Origin: a virus
IMG/VR virus record: IMGVR_UViG_3300044634_002851
Coordinates: 1 to 23,535 of that record
Length of the DNA stretch: 23,535 nucleotides
Direction: 5' to 3' (one strand)
Positions 13,940 to 20,604 of this stretch are shown piece after piece. The notes beneath the pieces were generated by a model. The model was not told the origin of the DNA. It saw only the letters and a list, made by a program, of their open reading frames with translations, and did no database searches. A program made the position numbers and the translations under genes. Positions within the stretch are counted from its first letter, which is position 1, and each line of letters opens with the position of its first letter.

Positions 13940-13941
13940 TG
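13856..13941 (+). repeat. Perfect 27-bp inverted repeat in rpsU
   Basis: Left arm 13856-13882 (starts CACTATGTC, ends CTGCTCGC) is the exact reverse complement of right arm 13915-13941 (starts GCGAGCAG, ends GACATAGTG), with a 32-base spacer. Both arms lie in rpsU; the right one includes the stop codon (13937-13939). It would fold into a very stable hairpin in mRNA or single-stranded DNA. No T-tract follows it, so it is not a standard intrinsic terminator. Confidence 0.97.
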
Positions 13942-13969
13942 AGCAAGAACTGCCCAAAAAAATGTTCTA

Positions 13970-14206
13970 ATGTACATAGAGTTTAGGTACGCACCGTCGG
14001 CTATGCTCACAGCAGCGATCAATCATGAAATGCATGCTTGGTCGGATAGATATGCAATTCCTTACTTTACCAAAACAGTCAGATACGGCAAAAGATTCAC
14101 GTTCAACGACGATGCACACTACAGTTTCTTTGCCATGACCTGGAACCCTACTTTACCAGTGCCCGATTACTACTTGGTTGAGCCAATGAGAATTGACAGA
14201 AAATAA
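13970..14206 (+). CDS. Small phage hypothetical
   Basis: A 78-residue protein: MYIEFRYAPSAMLTAA, a helix with NHEMHAWSDRYAIPY, and beta strands with FTKTVRYGKRFTF, HYSFFAMTWNP and YYLVEP. The layout of helix, YxxKTxxYxxR and FAMTWNP matches a small phage family that I know only as uncharacterised. No good Shine-Dalgarno precedes the ATG. It lies 30 bases after rpsU, just beyond the inverted repeat, so its expression may depend on read-through past that hairpin. Confidence 0.6.
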   Translation: MYIEFRYAPSAMLTAAINHEMHAWSDRYAIPYFTKTVRYGKRFTFNDDAHYSFFAMTWNPTLPVPDYYLVEPMRIDRK

Positions 14207-14215
14207 TTTATCTGT

Positions 14216-14224
14216 TATAAATAC
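14216..14224 (+). promoter_or_regulatory. T4-type late promoter (TATAAATAC)
   Basis: An exact TATAAATA box in the 81-base gap before the Hsp20 gene. Downstream the leader can form TGTAGA (14228-14233) with TCTACA (14248-14253) around a small CTCA/TGAG stem. Confidence 0.65.
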
Positions 14225-14287
14225 ATTTGTAGATGCTCATGGTGAGGTCTACATCAAAACGTCATACTTGCTTAATAGGAGAAAAAC

Positions 14288-14746
14288 ATGACAAAAACTC
14301 TAACCCTTCGCTCTTTCGACATTCCCGCAATTCACAAATTTGGTATCGGTTTCGATAACATGTTTGACGAACTCATGCGTGTGAGTGCTCAACAAGGCAA
14401 CACCAACTACCCACCCTACGATATTGTACAAATCAATGATGACGAGTACATGATCAGCGTGGCTGTAGCTGGCTTTGGACACGACAATCTTTCAGTAACC
14501 AAGGATAAAAAAGTCTTGATCATTGAAGGCAAACACAGCCGTGATACGGTGGACAACGAAGACGCCACCGCAAAATACCTACACAAAGGCATCAGCGAAC
14601 GAAACTTCCGCAGGGAATTTCAGTTGGCTGACCACGTGGAGATCAGCAATGCGCACCTTGAACTGGGCATCTTGAACATACACCTAAAGCGTGAAGTTCC
14701 AGAAGACGCCAAGCCAAAGACCATCTCTATCAGCTACACTTCTTGA
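14288..14746 (+). CDS. Small heat-shock protein, Hsp20/alpha-crystallin family
   Basis: An ATP-independent holdase that binds unfolding proteins and forms oligomers. The 152 residues are the usual size. The alpha-crystallin domain runs from about 42 (YPPYDIVQINDDEYMISVAV) to 136, with the hallmark LELGILNIHL (G127-I130 region), and is followed by the C-terminal I-x-I motif ISI (146-148) needed for oligomer assembly. The start has TAGGAG (14276-14281) upstream. A late-type promoter and a 5' leader hairpin precede it, so it is probably made late, when capsid proteins accumulate. Hsp20 genes are regular members of T4-like marine phages. A GNRA-capped hairpin follows it. Confidence 0.93.
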   Translation: MTKTLTLRSFDIPAIHKFGIGFDNMFDELMRVSAQQGNTNYPPYDIVQINDDEYMISVAVAGFGHDNLSVTKDKKVLIIEGKHSRDTVDNEDATAKYLHKGISERNFRREFQLADHVEISNAHLELGILNIHLKREVPEDAKPKTISISYTS

Positions 14747-14751
14747 TGTAG

Positions 14752-14760
14752 AGTAAATAC
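14752..14760 (+). promoter_or_regulatory. Putative late promoter (AGTAAATAC)
   Basis: A TAAATAC box 33 bases upstream of the gene at 14794, matching the boxes at 1623, 14216 and (minus strand) 23384. Confidence 0.4.
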
Positions 14761-14782
14761 AGTGGCAGGAAACTGCCACTGT
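14759..14782 (+). terminator. GAAA-capped stem-loop after the Hsp20 gene
   Basis: ACAGTGGCAG (14759-14768) pairs perfectly with CTGCCACTGT (14773-14782) around a GAAA tetraloop, followed by only TTTA. It could be a weak terminator or a 3' end stabiliser of the Hsp20 mRNA. The short T run keeps confidence moderate. Confidence 0.5.
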
Positions 14783-14793
14783 TTAGGAACACC

Positions 14794-15483
14794 ATGGCTC
14801 AAATCGAACACAATCTTATTTCTGCAGATGAGATTGCATTATTCAAACAATACTACAACACATTCTCTACAGAAAAATATGTGAATGCTACCACCGATGA
14901 TCATCTCATGGTGAACCAAGGTCCCATAATTGATCATAGACTGTTGATTGAACCTTCAAAAAGTCAGCAGTGTTGGGATATTGTACAAAGAGTTACCCAT
15001 CATTTTTTGCCAGGATGTGAAAACATTTGGGCTAACTATCAGCGGCAAAGTCTGCCCCACAGCACACATGTGGACGACTACTGCAAACACTTTGATGTTC
15101 CCACCTACACTGTTATTATTGCATTGGATACACATCCCGAATTCAATGTGATACTGTGCAAGGAAGAAGCCGACAGCAACGATCATCTAAGTCAAATGCT
15201 GTACAACTGGGCCACACCTGCACCCAATCCAGCAACCAAGATCTGCAACATCAGCGAAACTGAAGATCTCGAACATTCAATTGACCCAGTTCATCAGCAA
15301 TACTTTCTAGACTGGTTGACACCCGACGGTGTTTTCCGCTATACTGCTGGTAGTGGTGTATTCTTCTTGGCATCACAGATACATTGCTCGGGAAACTGGC
15401 ACAAGTACAACAAGTTTATCAACAAAGACCTAGTGCAAATTCATGCACACTACAACAAAGGAACAGGCAATGTCTCAATCTGA
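14794..15483 (+). CDS. Probable 2-oxoglutarate/Fe(II)-type oxygenase
   Basis: A 229-residue protein with the iron-binding layout of the double-stranded beta-helix oxygenases: H92-x-D94 in HSTHVDDYC, the strand TYTVIIALD after it, and a distal H197 in GSGVFFLASQIHCSGNW. These would hydroxylate a substrate using 2-oxoglutarate and oxygen. The fold assignment rests on motif spacing only; the 2-oxoglutarate-binding Arg is not clear (R182 is one candidate). Substrate unknown. AGGA lies six or so bases before the ATG. The clpS gene starts inside its 3' end (14-base overlap), so the two are co-expressed. Confidence 0.6.
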   Translation: MAQIEHNLISADEIALFKQYYNTFSTEKYVNATTDDHLMVNQGPIIDHRLLIEPSKSQQCWDIVQRVTHHFLPGCENIWANYQRQSLPHSTHVDDYCKHFDVPTYTVIIALDTHPEFNVILCKEEADSNDHLSQMLYNWATPAPNPATKICNISETEDLEHSIDPVHQQYFLDWLTPDGVFRYTAGSGVFFLASQIHCSGNWHKYNKFINKDLVQIHAHYNKGTGNVSI

Positions 15484-15781
15484 AACAAAAACACGTATCA
15501 AACCTTCTGAGGCAGTGAAAGAACCTCCTATGTACAAAGTAATCTATCTCAACGACAATCAAACCACCATGGAGTTTGTTGTAGAAAGTTTGATGGAGTT
15601 TTTTGATTACAACGAAGAAACTGCGTTTACTATCACTGAAGACATTCACGAAGCAGGTTCAGCAGTGGTAGCAGTGTTGCCATTTGAAATTGCTGAACAA
15701 AAAGGTATCGAAGTTACAATAAGTGCGCGAGCTCTAAGTTTTCCGTTGCAGATCAAACTTGAGCCTGATACTGTTCAATAA
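15470..15781 (+). CDS. clpS: ClpS, N-end-rule protease adaptor homologue
   Basis: ClpS binds proteins with N-degron residues and hands them to ClpA (ClpAP). The 103 residues match E. coli ClpS (106) from EPPMYKVIYLND onward. With an offset of six, pocket residues N34, D35, T38, M40, V43 and H66 correspond to N28, D29, T32, M34, V37 and H60, all kept; D36 is N30 and M62 is T56. The pocket therefore looks able to bind an N-terminus with possibly changed specificity. The start at 15470 follows AAAGGA by seven bases; the frame extending to 15443 is in the upstream gene. The gene overlaps the convergent metallophosphoesterase by 7 bases. Confidence 0.9.
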   Translation: MSQSETKTRIKPSEAVKEPPMYKVIYLNDNQTTMEFVVESLMEFFDYNEETAFTITEDIHEAGSAVVAVLPFEIAEQKGIEVTISARALSFPLQIKLEPDTVQ

Positions 15782-16566
15782 TCCACAGTGATTCGCAAGG
15801 GGTGATACACATGCTGAGCCCATGCACCGTTGCTACTGCCTCTACAGTTATTGACATATCGAACACCACCACGCATTTGATCTATTGACCCTGGATAGTG
15901 GCCAAAGCACCAGGTATGTATCTTTTGCTCACTGTCCACAGCCAGCGCCTGTTGCATGATCCTGTTGCCCATGGTGTTGAATGCTAGTTTTCCTTCAAGA
16001 CTGATGTCATGCGCAATCAGTGAAGGATCAGGTACTGTGTGAGTTACCATTACAATTTTCTTGACATCAGGATGTGTTTGTAGACGTTTCACTGAGTTTA
16101 TCATGTACATGGCATCAGTGTTGGCCATTCTACTGATGGCTTTGACTGCTTCGTTGCTGAGATTGTGCTGCTCTTGAAATTGCTGTGCGCTTCCTGTGGG
16201 ATCTATACCAAGATCAAAATCAAAACTCCACCAACCATTGGTACCTAGAATGGCTACTCCTTCTACCACTACCACATTGTCCTGTAGATACACCACATTG
16301 GGTATTCGGTTGATTTTGTGTACCAGATCAGCATAGCTGTAGCCTAAATTACCCAGGTGCGATTGGTGTTCGTCATTGCCATCAATGTAAAATACCGCTT
16401 GGTAGCTACGACCCAGTTCTCTCAAGGTTTCCACAGTATGTCTGCGATCTCGGCTGATATCACCGGCTACTACACACACAGGGCTGGTAGGCTGCACACT
16501 CCAGTCCATAAGGGGCCATGCATCCACGTGCAAATCAGAAATTAAGTCAAATGTAAAAGTCATCAT
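15775..16566 (-). CDS. Metallophosphoesterase
   Basis: A 263-residue calcineurin-like phosphoesterase. Metal-binding motifs appear in order: D11-x-H13 (SDLHVD), GD (35-36), GND (63-65), TH (H176) and GH (222-223). The usual GNH[DE] is here GNDEH, with the His moved two places to H67. Substrate cannot be told: phosphoprotein, nucleotide or DNA end are all possible. This is one of only two minus-strand genes and is convergent with clpS. Two Met codons start it (16566 and 16563). No Shine-Dalgarno is visible, and the divergent start at 16588 is only 21 bases away. Confidence 0.85.
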   Translation of the reverse strand: MMTFTFDLISDLHVDAWPLMDWSVQPTSPVCVVAGDISRDRRHTVETLRELGRSYQAVFYIDGNDEHQSHLGNLGYSYADLVHKINRIPNVVYLQDNVVVVEGVAILGTNGWWSFDFDLGIDPTGSAQQFQEQHNLSNEAVKAISRMANTDAMYMINSVKRLQTHPDVKKIVMVTHTVPDPSLIAHDISLEGKLAFNTMGNRIMQQALAVDSEQKIHTWCFGHYPGSIDQMRGGVRYVNNCRGSSNGAWAQHVYHPLRITVDY

Positions 16567-16587
16567 ACATATTTAAAAGGAAAACAC

Positions 16588-16950
16588 ATGTACATTATTT
16601 TTGGAGACACCGCTAATCAAATACCCGACAGTCATACTGTGCTGGAGTTGGATACTGTGCGCCGACCACCGGACAACATCCCTGTGACTGCATACTGTGT
16701 GATTGACAAAATCCCCTTGCAAGAATTTCCTGTGGTAGAAAACAACAAGCAACTGCACAGCGAATTGATGCAGCATTATCGAGCACGTGACTGGGACCAA
16801 TGCGGACAAGCGATTCAGAATTTGTTGGGCAAATGGAACTGCGAGCTAGACAGCTTCTACACTGACCTTGGTCAACGTGTGGAGCAGTACCGCAGCAATC
16901 CTCCGCCCGCAGACTGGGACGGTACCTATCTCAAACTAGCCCATAAATAA
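16588..16950 (+). CDS. Phage-conserved hypothetical
   Basis: A 120-residue protein. The N-terminal half (MYIIFGDTANQIPDSHTVLE, then TAYCVIDKIPLQEFP) is beta-rich; the second half is helical with LMQHYRARDWDQCGQAIQNL and ELDSFYTDLGQRVEQY. It fits a family common in T4-like marine phages that has no assigned role. AAAAGG lies seven bases before the ATG. It is the first gene to the right of the divergent metallophosphoesterase and is followed by a GTG-start gene 21 bases on. Confidence 0.7.
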   Translation: MYIIFGDTANQIPDSHTVLELDTVRRPPDNIPVTAYCVIDKIPLQEFPVVENNKQLHSELMQHYRARDWDQCGQAIQNLLGKWNCELDSFYTDLGQRVEQYRSNPPPADWDGTYLKLAHK

Positions 16951-16971
16951 CAGTTTAGATCGGGAGCCAAC

Positions 16972-17820
16972 GTGAAAACAGCAAGAATTATGCCAGTGGG
17001 TGGGCATCGAATTGGCAATGCGTGTCTTTCGCTACAGTTTGATCGCAATCTTGATCAGTTTGACAACACTTACATTATCAGCCCCATGCCCGGCGATCGA
17101 CTACAAAAAGTTTTTGAACGCTACAACATCAACACCACAGGGTTTGTGTATCTCACAGATCAGGATCTGATCAACTTATATCCACAGATCAACAACTGGT
17201 ATCTCACCAACGACTATCGTGGCGGTTGGTTGTTTCAACAGGCGCTGAAACTAGCTTGCATAGACCATGTAGATGCTGATCTTTTGTTTATACATGATGC
17301 TGACACGTTTTGCACTAAACCTTATTCTTGCCTGATCAATCAAGAATTGAATTTATTCTATCAACCTAATACAAATCATAGCTGGGAATATTACACAGCG
17401 GCTGAAAATCTCACTGGTATGCCAAGGCCATACCCTCATTCGTTTGTGTGTGACATGATGCCGGTGTTCAAAAAGGATTGGATTGCTTTGCGCAACCGAA
17501 TCACCAACACCTTTCCGGGATATTGGTTAGACACCGTTATTGATCAAACTCCTTGGGACCATGTTGCTGGAGTCAAATGGTTCAGCGAATATGAACTTCT
17601 GGCCAACTGGTCCATATATCAAAATCCCAACATTGTGTTGACTCAGCAGCATCGTTTTGAATTCAAAAGTTTGGAAGCATTGACCCATCGAGATTTTCCT
17701 GCAGAGTTCAATACAATTATTGACAAGAATCCCGTGGGGCAGGTACTGCCATTTGACTATGCCACTGACATTGTACACCACCTTGACGCTGTACTAGATC
17801 GACTAAATCGCACCTACTGA
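16972..17820 (+). CDS. Glycosyltransferase-like protein (DUF6492-like)
   Basis: A 282-residue protein that looks like a GT-A glycosyltransferase of the DUF6492 type: DNTYIISPMPGDR near the start, GGWLFQQALKLACI (84-97) and a D-x-D motif HDADTF (108-113) for metal and sugar nucleotide. The GWxxQQxxKL plus DxD arrangement is what I rest the call on; donor and acceptor are unknown. The start is GTG 16972, with GGGAG (16962-16966) at good distance; the first ATG is seven codons further and has no such site. It stands directly before a UDP-sugar dehydrogenase, although that gene has its own promoter. Confidence 0.65.
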   Translation: MKTARIMPVGGHRIGNACLSLQFDRNLDQFDNTYIISPMPGDRLQKVFERYNINTTGFVYLTDQDLINLYPQINNWYLTNDYRGGWLFQQALKLACIDHVDADLLFIHDADTFCTKPYSCLINQELNLFYQPNTNHSWEYYTAAENLTGMPRPYPHSFVCDMMPVFKKDWIALRNRITNTFPGYWLDTVIDQTPWDHVAGVKWFSEYELLANWSIYQNPNIVLTQQHRFEFKSLEALTHRDFPAEFNTIIDKNPVGQVLPFDYATDIVHHLDAVLDRLNRTY

Positions 17821-17827
17821 GTGTTTA

Positions 17828-17847
17828 TTTTGCCTGACACGGCAAAA
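17828..17847 (+). repeat. Short hairpin after the glycosyltransferase gene
   Basis: TTTTGCC (17828-17834) pairs with GGCAAAA (17841-17847) around TGACAC. It follows the stop by seven bases. A T-tract is missing, so termination is doubtful. Confidence 0.4.
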
Positions 17848-17873
17848 CCCCATAAATTAAATTATCGCAGTGG

Positions 17874-17902
17874 TTGTTCAAGACATCTGCAAATTGTATA
17901 AT
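17874..17902 (+). promoter_or_regulatory. Promoter of the UDP-sugar dehydrogenase
   Basis: TTGTTC (17874-17879), a 17-base spacer and TATAAT (17897-17902), about 22 bases before the start codon. Confidence 0.65.
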
Positions 17903-17924
17903 CTATCTAAAGGAACACTCATAC

Positions 17925-19163
17925 ATGAAAAAAATTGGATTTATCGGAATCGGTAAACTTGGCCTTGACTGTGCTGAAGTTATGGCTGAAAAGCACGAAG
18001 TTCGTGGTTACGACATTTACCCAAGAACCAGCGACACAGTAAAAGTCTGCGACATTGACGAACTTGTAAACAAAAGCGAATGGATCTTTATTGCTGTACC
18101 AACGCCACATGCTGAAGGATACGATGGTAGTGTGCCAAGCAGCCACATGACTCCCAAGGACTTTGGACATGACGCTGTGATTGATGCAATCAACAAGGTG
18201 AACCAACATGCCAAGACCAGCAAAAAGGTTGTGTTGATCTCTACTGTGCTTCCAGGCACAACACGTAGCAAATTTATTACATTGCTAGACCCCAAGCATC
18301 AGTTCTTGTACAATCCTTATCTGATTGCCATGGGTTCGGTTAAGTGGGACATGGCCAATCCAGAGATGGTTATTATTGGTACCGAAGACGGCGAGCTCAC
18401 TGGTATTGCTGGTGAATTGATTGCCTTGTACAAAACCATCATGAACAACGACCCACGTTATGAAATTGGCACCTGGGACGAATGCGAAGCCATCAAGATC
18501 TTCTACAACACCTACATCTCGGCCAAGGTTGGCATCGTTAACATGATTCAAGACTTTGCCATGAAGATTGGCAACATCAACGTTGACGTTGTGACCAACG
18601 CTCTAGCACGAAGCACCATGCGACTACAAGGTCCCAAGTATATGACAGCAGGCATGGGTGATGCAGGTGCTTGCCATCCACGTGACAACATTGCGTTGCG
18701 TTGGTTGGCTGAACATTATGAAGTGGGCTATGACTTGTTTGATACAATCATGCATGCTCGTGAGATCCAGGCCAAGAACTTGGGCTTGTTCCTGGTTGAA
18801 CAAGCACGAACAACAGGGTTGCCTATTGTGATCCATGGCAAAGCATACAAGCCTGACGTTGAATACTGCATTGGCAGCTACTCAACCTTGGTTGGTCACT
18901 ATGTTAAAGAAGCAGGCATGCCAGTTGTGTATGTTGACCCACTGGCAGACAACATGGACGAAGTGGTCAAGGAAGTTGACGGTCCTGCTGTGTTCCTTTG
19001 GGCACACAATCGTAAAATTACTTACGAATATACTGGCGAACAAAAAGACACACAGGCCTACTGCGATATCAAGCCAGGATCAGTTATTGTTGATCCATGG
19101 CGCAAACTAGCATCTACATCCGACTACCAAGTGGTCCACTATGGCAACACCCGCGGCGTTTAA
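17925..19163 (+). CDS. UDP-glucose/GDP-mannose dehydrogenase family protein
   Basis: Oxidises a nucleotide sugar to the uronic acid with two NAD. The 412 residues show the NAD fold GFIGIGKLG (5-13), STVLPGTT (106-113), YNPYLIAMG (129-137, in place of the usual PEFLREG), E188/K191/N195 (CEAIKIFYN), the catalytic Cys C250 in GACHPRD (usual GGxCxPKD), and a C-terminal UDP-binding domain with GKAYKPD. All catalytic residues appear present; deviations suggest a divergent member whose sugar may not be UDP-glucose. The start at 17925 follows AAAGGA (17909-17914) and sits behind its own promoter; the longer frame from 17874 covers that promoter. It overlaps the next gene by 23 bases. Confidence 0.88.
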   Translation: MKKIGFIGIGKLGLDCAEVMAEKHEVRGYDIYPRTSDTVKVCDIDELVNKSEWIFIAVPTPHAEGYDGSVPSSHMTPKDFGHDAVIDAINKVNQHAKTSKKVVLISTVLPGTTRSKFITLLDPKHQFLYNPYLIAMGSVKWDMANPEMVIIGTEDGELTGIAGELIALYKTIMNNDPRYEIGTWDECEAIKIFYNTYISAKVGIVNMIQDFAMKIGNINVDVVTNALARSTMRLQGPKYMTAGMGDAGACHPRDNIALRWLAEHYEVGYDLFDTIMHAREIQAKNLGLFLVEQARTTGLPIVIHGKAYKPDVEYCIGSYSTLVGHYVKEAGMPVVYVDPLADNMDEVVKEVDGPAVFLWAHNRKITYEYTGEQKDTQAYCDIKPGSVIVDPWRKLASTSDYQVVHYGNTRGV

Positions 19164-19659
19164 GTATCGCATTGATCAGTTCTGGGATGATGAGTTCAAA
19201 ACGCTGGACTATATCCAAGAACCTTTCAACGATCCTGCCAGTGTAGCCTTATGGCTGTCACAAGGCTACACAAACAAGATTTGTGGTGACCTGTGTGACA
19301 TGCGGCATACTCTGCCGTCTTGGACCAATCAATTTATCAAAATATACACTGAACTGGGATGGAAGGACATTGGTATTGCTTTTTATCGCATGCCCACAGG
19401 CACAGTGATGCCGGTGCATAGTGATCTTTACAAACGCTATATTGAACTATTTGATTTGCAAGGACGCGAACACACTATCAAACGTGCGCTGTTGCTGTTG
19501 GAAGACTGGAAGTCAGGACACTATCTTGAAGTTGATAACCATGCCTATACCAACTGGCGTGCCGGCGATGTAGTAGAGTGGGTGTACAGCACTCCGCACA
19601 TGGCAGCAAATCTTGGTCTTGAAGACCGCTACTCATTGCAAATTACAGGACACTTATGA
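19141..19659 (+). CDS. Probable Fe(II)/2-oxoglutarate-type hydroxylase
   Basis: A 172-residue protein resembling small aspartyl/asparaginyl beta-hydroxylase-like oxygenases. The iron ligands would be H93-x-D95 (MPVHSDLYKRY) and H153 (STPHMAANLG), with R163 (EDRYSLQITG) for 2-oxoglutarate. The strand pattern RALLLLEDWKSGHYLEVDNH and WRAGDVVEW between them fits the double-stranded beta helix. The substrate is unknown; context suggests a step acting on a sugar or amine product of this cluster. It starts inside the dehydrogenase gene and overlaps the amidinotransferase by four bases (ATGA), so all three are coupled. Confidence 0.7.
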   Translation: MATPAAFKYRIDQFWDDEFKTLDYIQEPFNDPASVALWLSQGYTNKICGDLCDMRHTLPSWTNQFIKIYTELGWKDIGIAFYRMPTGTVMPVHSDLYKRYIELFDLQGREHTIKRALLLLEDWKSGHYLEVDNHAYTNWRAGDVVEWVYSTPHMAANLGLEDRYSLQITGHL

Positions 19660-20573
19660 TATCCAGCTACGACGAATACAGTACACTGAAAAAGATTGTG
19701 GTAGGTGATGCTTCCTATGCTAACTGGCCTGTGCATGATCCTGTGTTTAGAGCCGAAGCAGAACACACACTGTGGAAAGAAACGCCCTTGCCGTCGGGTC
19801 CTGTGCCACAGCACATTATTGATGAAGCCAACCAGGACCTGCAGGGCTTGTGTGATATCCTAACTGATCACGGAGTTGAAGTGGTGCGGCCTGCCACCAT
19901 GAACTTTCAAACACGCGATGGCATGTACAACTACTGCCCTCGTGATCGATTCATTGTGCATGGCAGTACTGTGATTGATCCTGCCATGATGTATCCCTGT
20001 AGAGACATGGAATATCAGTGCTATGTTGACATATTGAAATCAGCTGATCGTGTGATACACATGCCACGAGCTGCTGGAATGGTGCTGGATGCTGCCAATG
20101 TGCTGCGAGTGTCCCAGAACCAATGGTTGTTTTTGGAATCAGCGTCGGGCAATCGTGCTGCCTATGAATGGCTGTGCGCTCAAGTGCCTGAAGTCAAAAT
20201 TGAACTGTGTAACTTTTATGCCGGAGTGCATATTGATTCAACCATCGTGGCCCTGAATGCCACTACCTTTGTGGTTAATGGCAGCAGAGTCAACTCGACC
20301 ACATTGCCCCGAATGTTGCAGGACAAACTCATATTGTATGTGAATGAGGTAGTACCACAGGATTTTTACCAGTATCCTTATGCATCAAAATGGATTGGTC
20401 TCAACATGCTCAGTATTGATCCCCACACAGTAATTGTAGACTCTGACCAAACTGACCTAATTCGCACCTTGGAAAGCCGACTGGGCATGACTGTGATTCC
20501 GCATCGCCTGCGACACAGTCGTACCCTGGGTGGCGGATTTCACTGCACAACACTGGATTTGGTACGTGGTTGA
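19656..20573 (+). CDS. Amidinotransferase (glycine amidinotransferase/StrB1-like)
   Basis: Moves the amidino group of arginine to an amine acceptor, making a guanidino compound. The 305 residues follow the arginine:glycine amidinotransferase (AGAT) plan: YDEYSTLKKIVVGDA, CPRDRFIVHG (94-103), catalytic D145 (LDAANVLR), H192 (GVHIDSTI), SKWIGLNML (244-252) and nucleophile C297 in LGGGFHCTTLDLVR. It is shorter than AGAT (about 385 mature residues), mainly in the N-terminal half. Acceptor unknown. StrB1-type enzymes act on aminocyclitols. The stop codon TGA (20571-20573) lies inside the -35 box of the next promoter. Confidence 0.88.
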   Translation: MISSYDEYSTLKKIVVGDASYANWPVHDPVFRAEAEHTLWKETPLPSGPVPQHIIDEANQDLQGLCDILTDHGVEVVRPATMNFQTRDGMYNYCPRDRFIVHGSTVIDPAMMYPCRDMEYQCYVDILKSADRVIHMPRAAGMVLDAANVLRVSQNQWLFLESASGNRAAYEWLCAQVPEVKIELCNFYAGVHIDSTIVALNATTFVVNGSRVNSTTLPRMLQDKLILYVNEVVPQDFYQYPYASKWIGLNMLSIDPHTVIVDSDQTDLIRTLESRLGMTVIPHRLRHSRTLGGGFHCTTLDLVRG

Positions 20574-20598
20574 CCAATATTCAGCTTTGTTGTATAAT
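20570..20598 (+). promoter_or_regulatory. Sigma70-like promoter of the UV endonuclease
   Basis: TTGACC (20570-20575, sharing the preceding TGA stop), a 17-base spacer and TATAAT (20593-20598). The start site would fall at about 20604-20606, which is the ATG itself. Confidence 0.8.
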
Positions 20599-20604
20599 AC
20601 AAGC

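Noticed and set aside
13856-13941. Terminal inverted repeats of a mobile element
   Set aside because: Only 32 bases lie between the arms, with no transposase and no target duplication seen.
13856-13941. A standard intrinsic terminator
   Set aside because: No T-tract follows the right arm on the plus strand.
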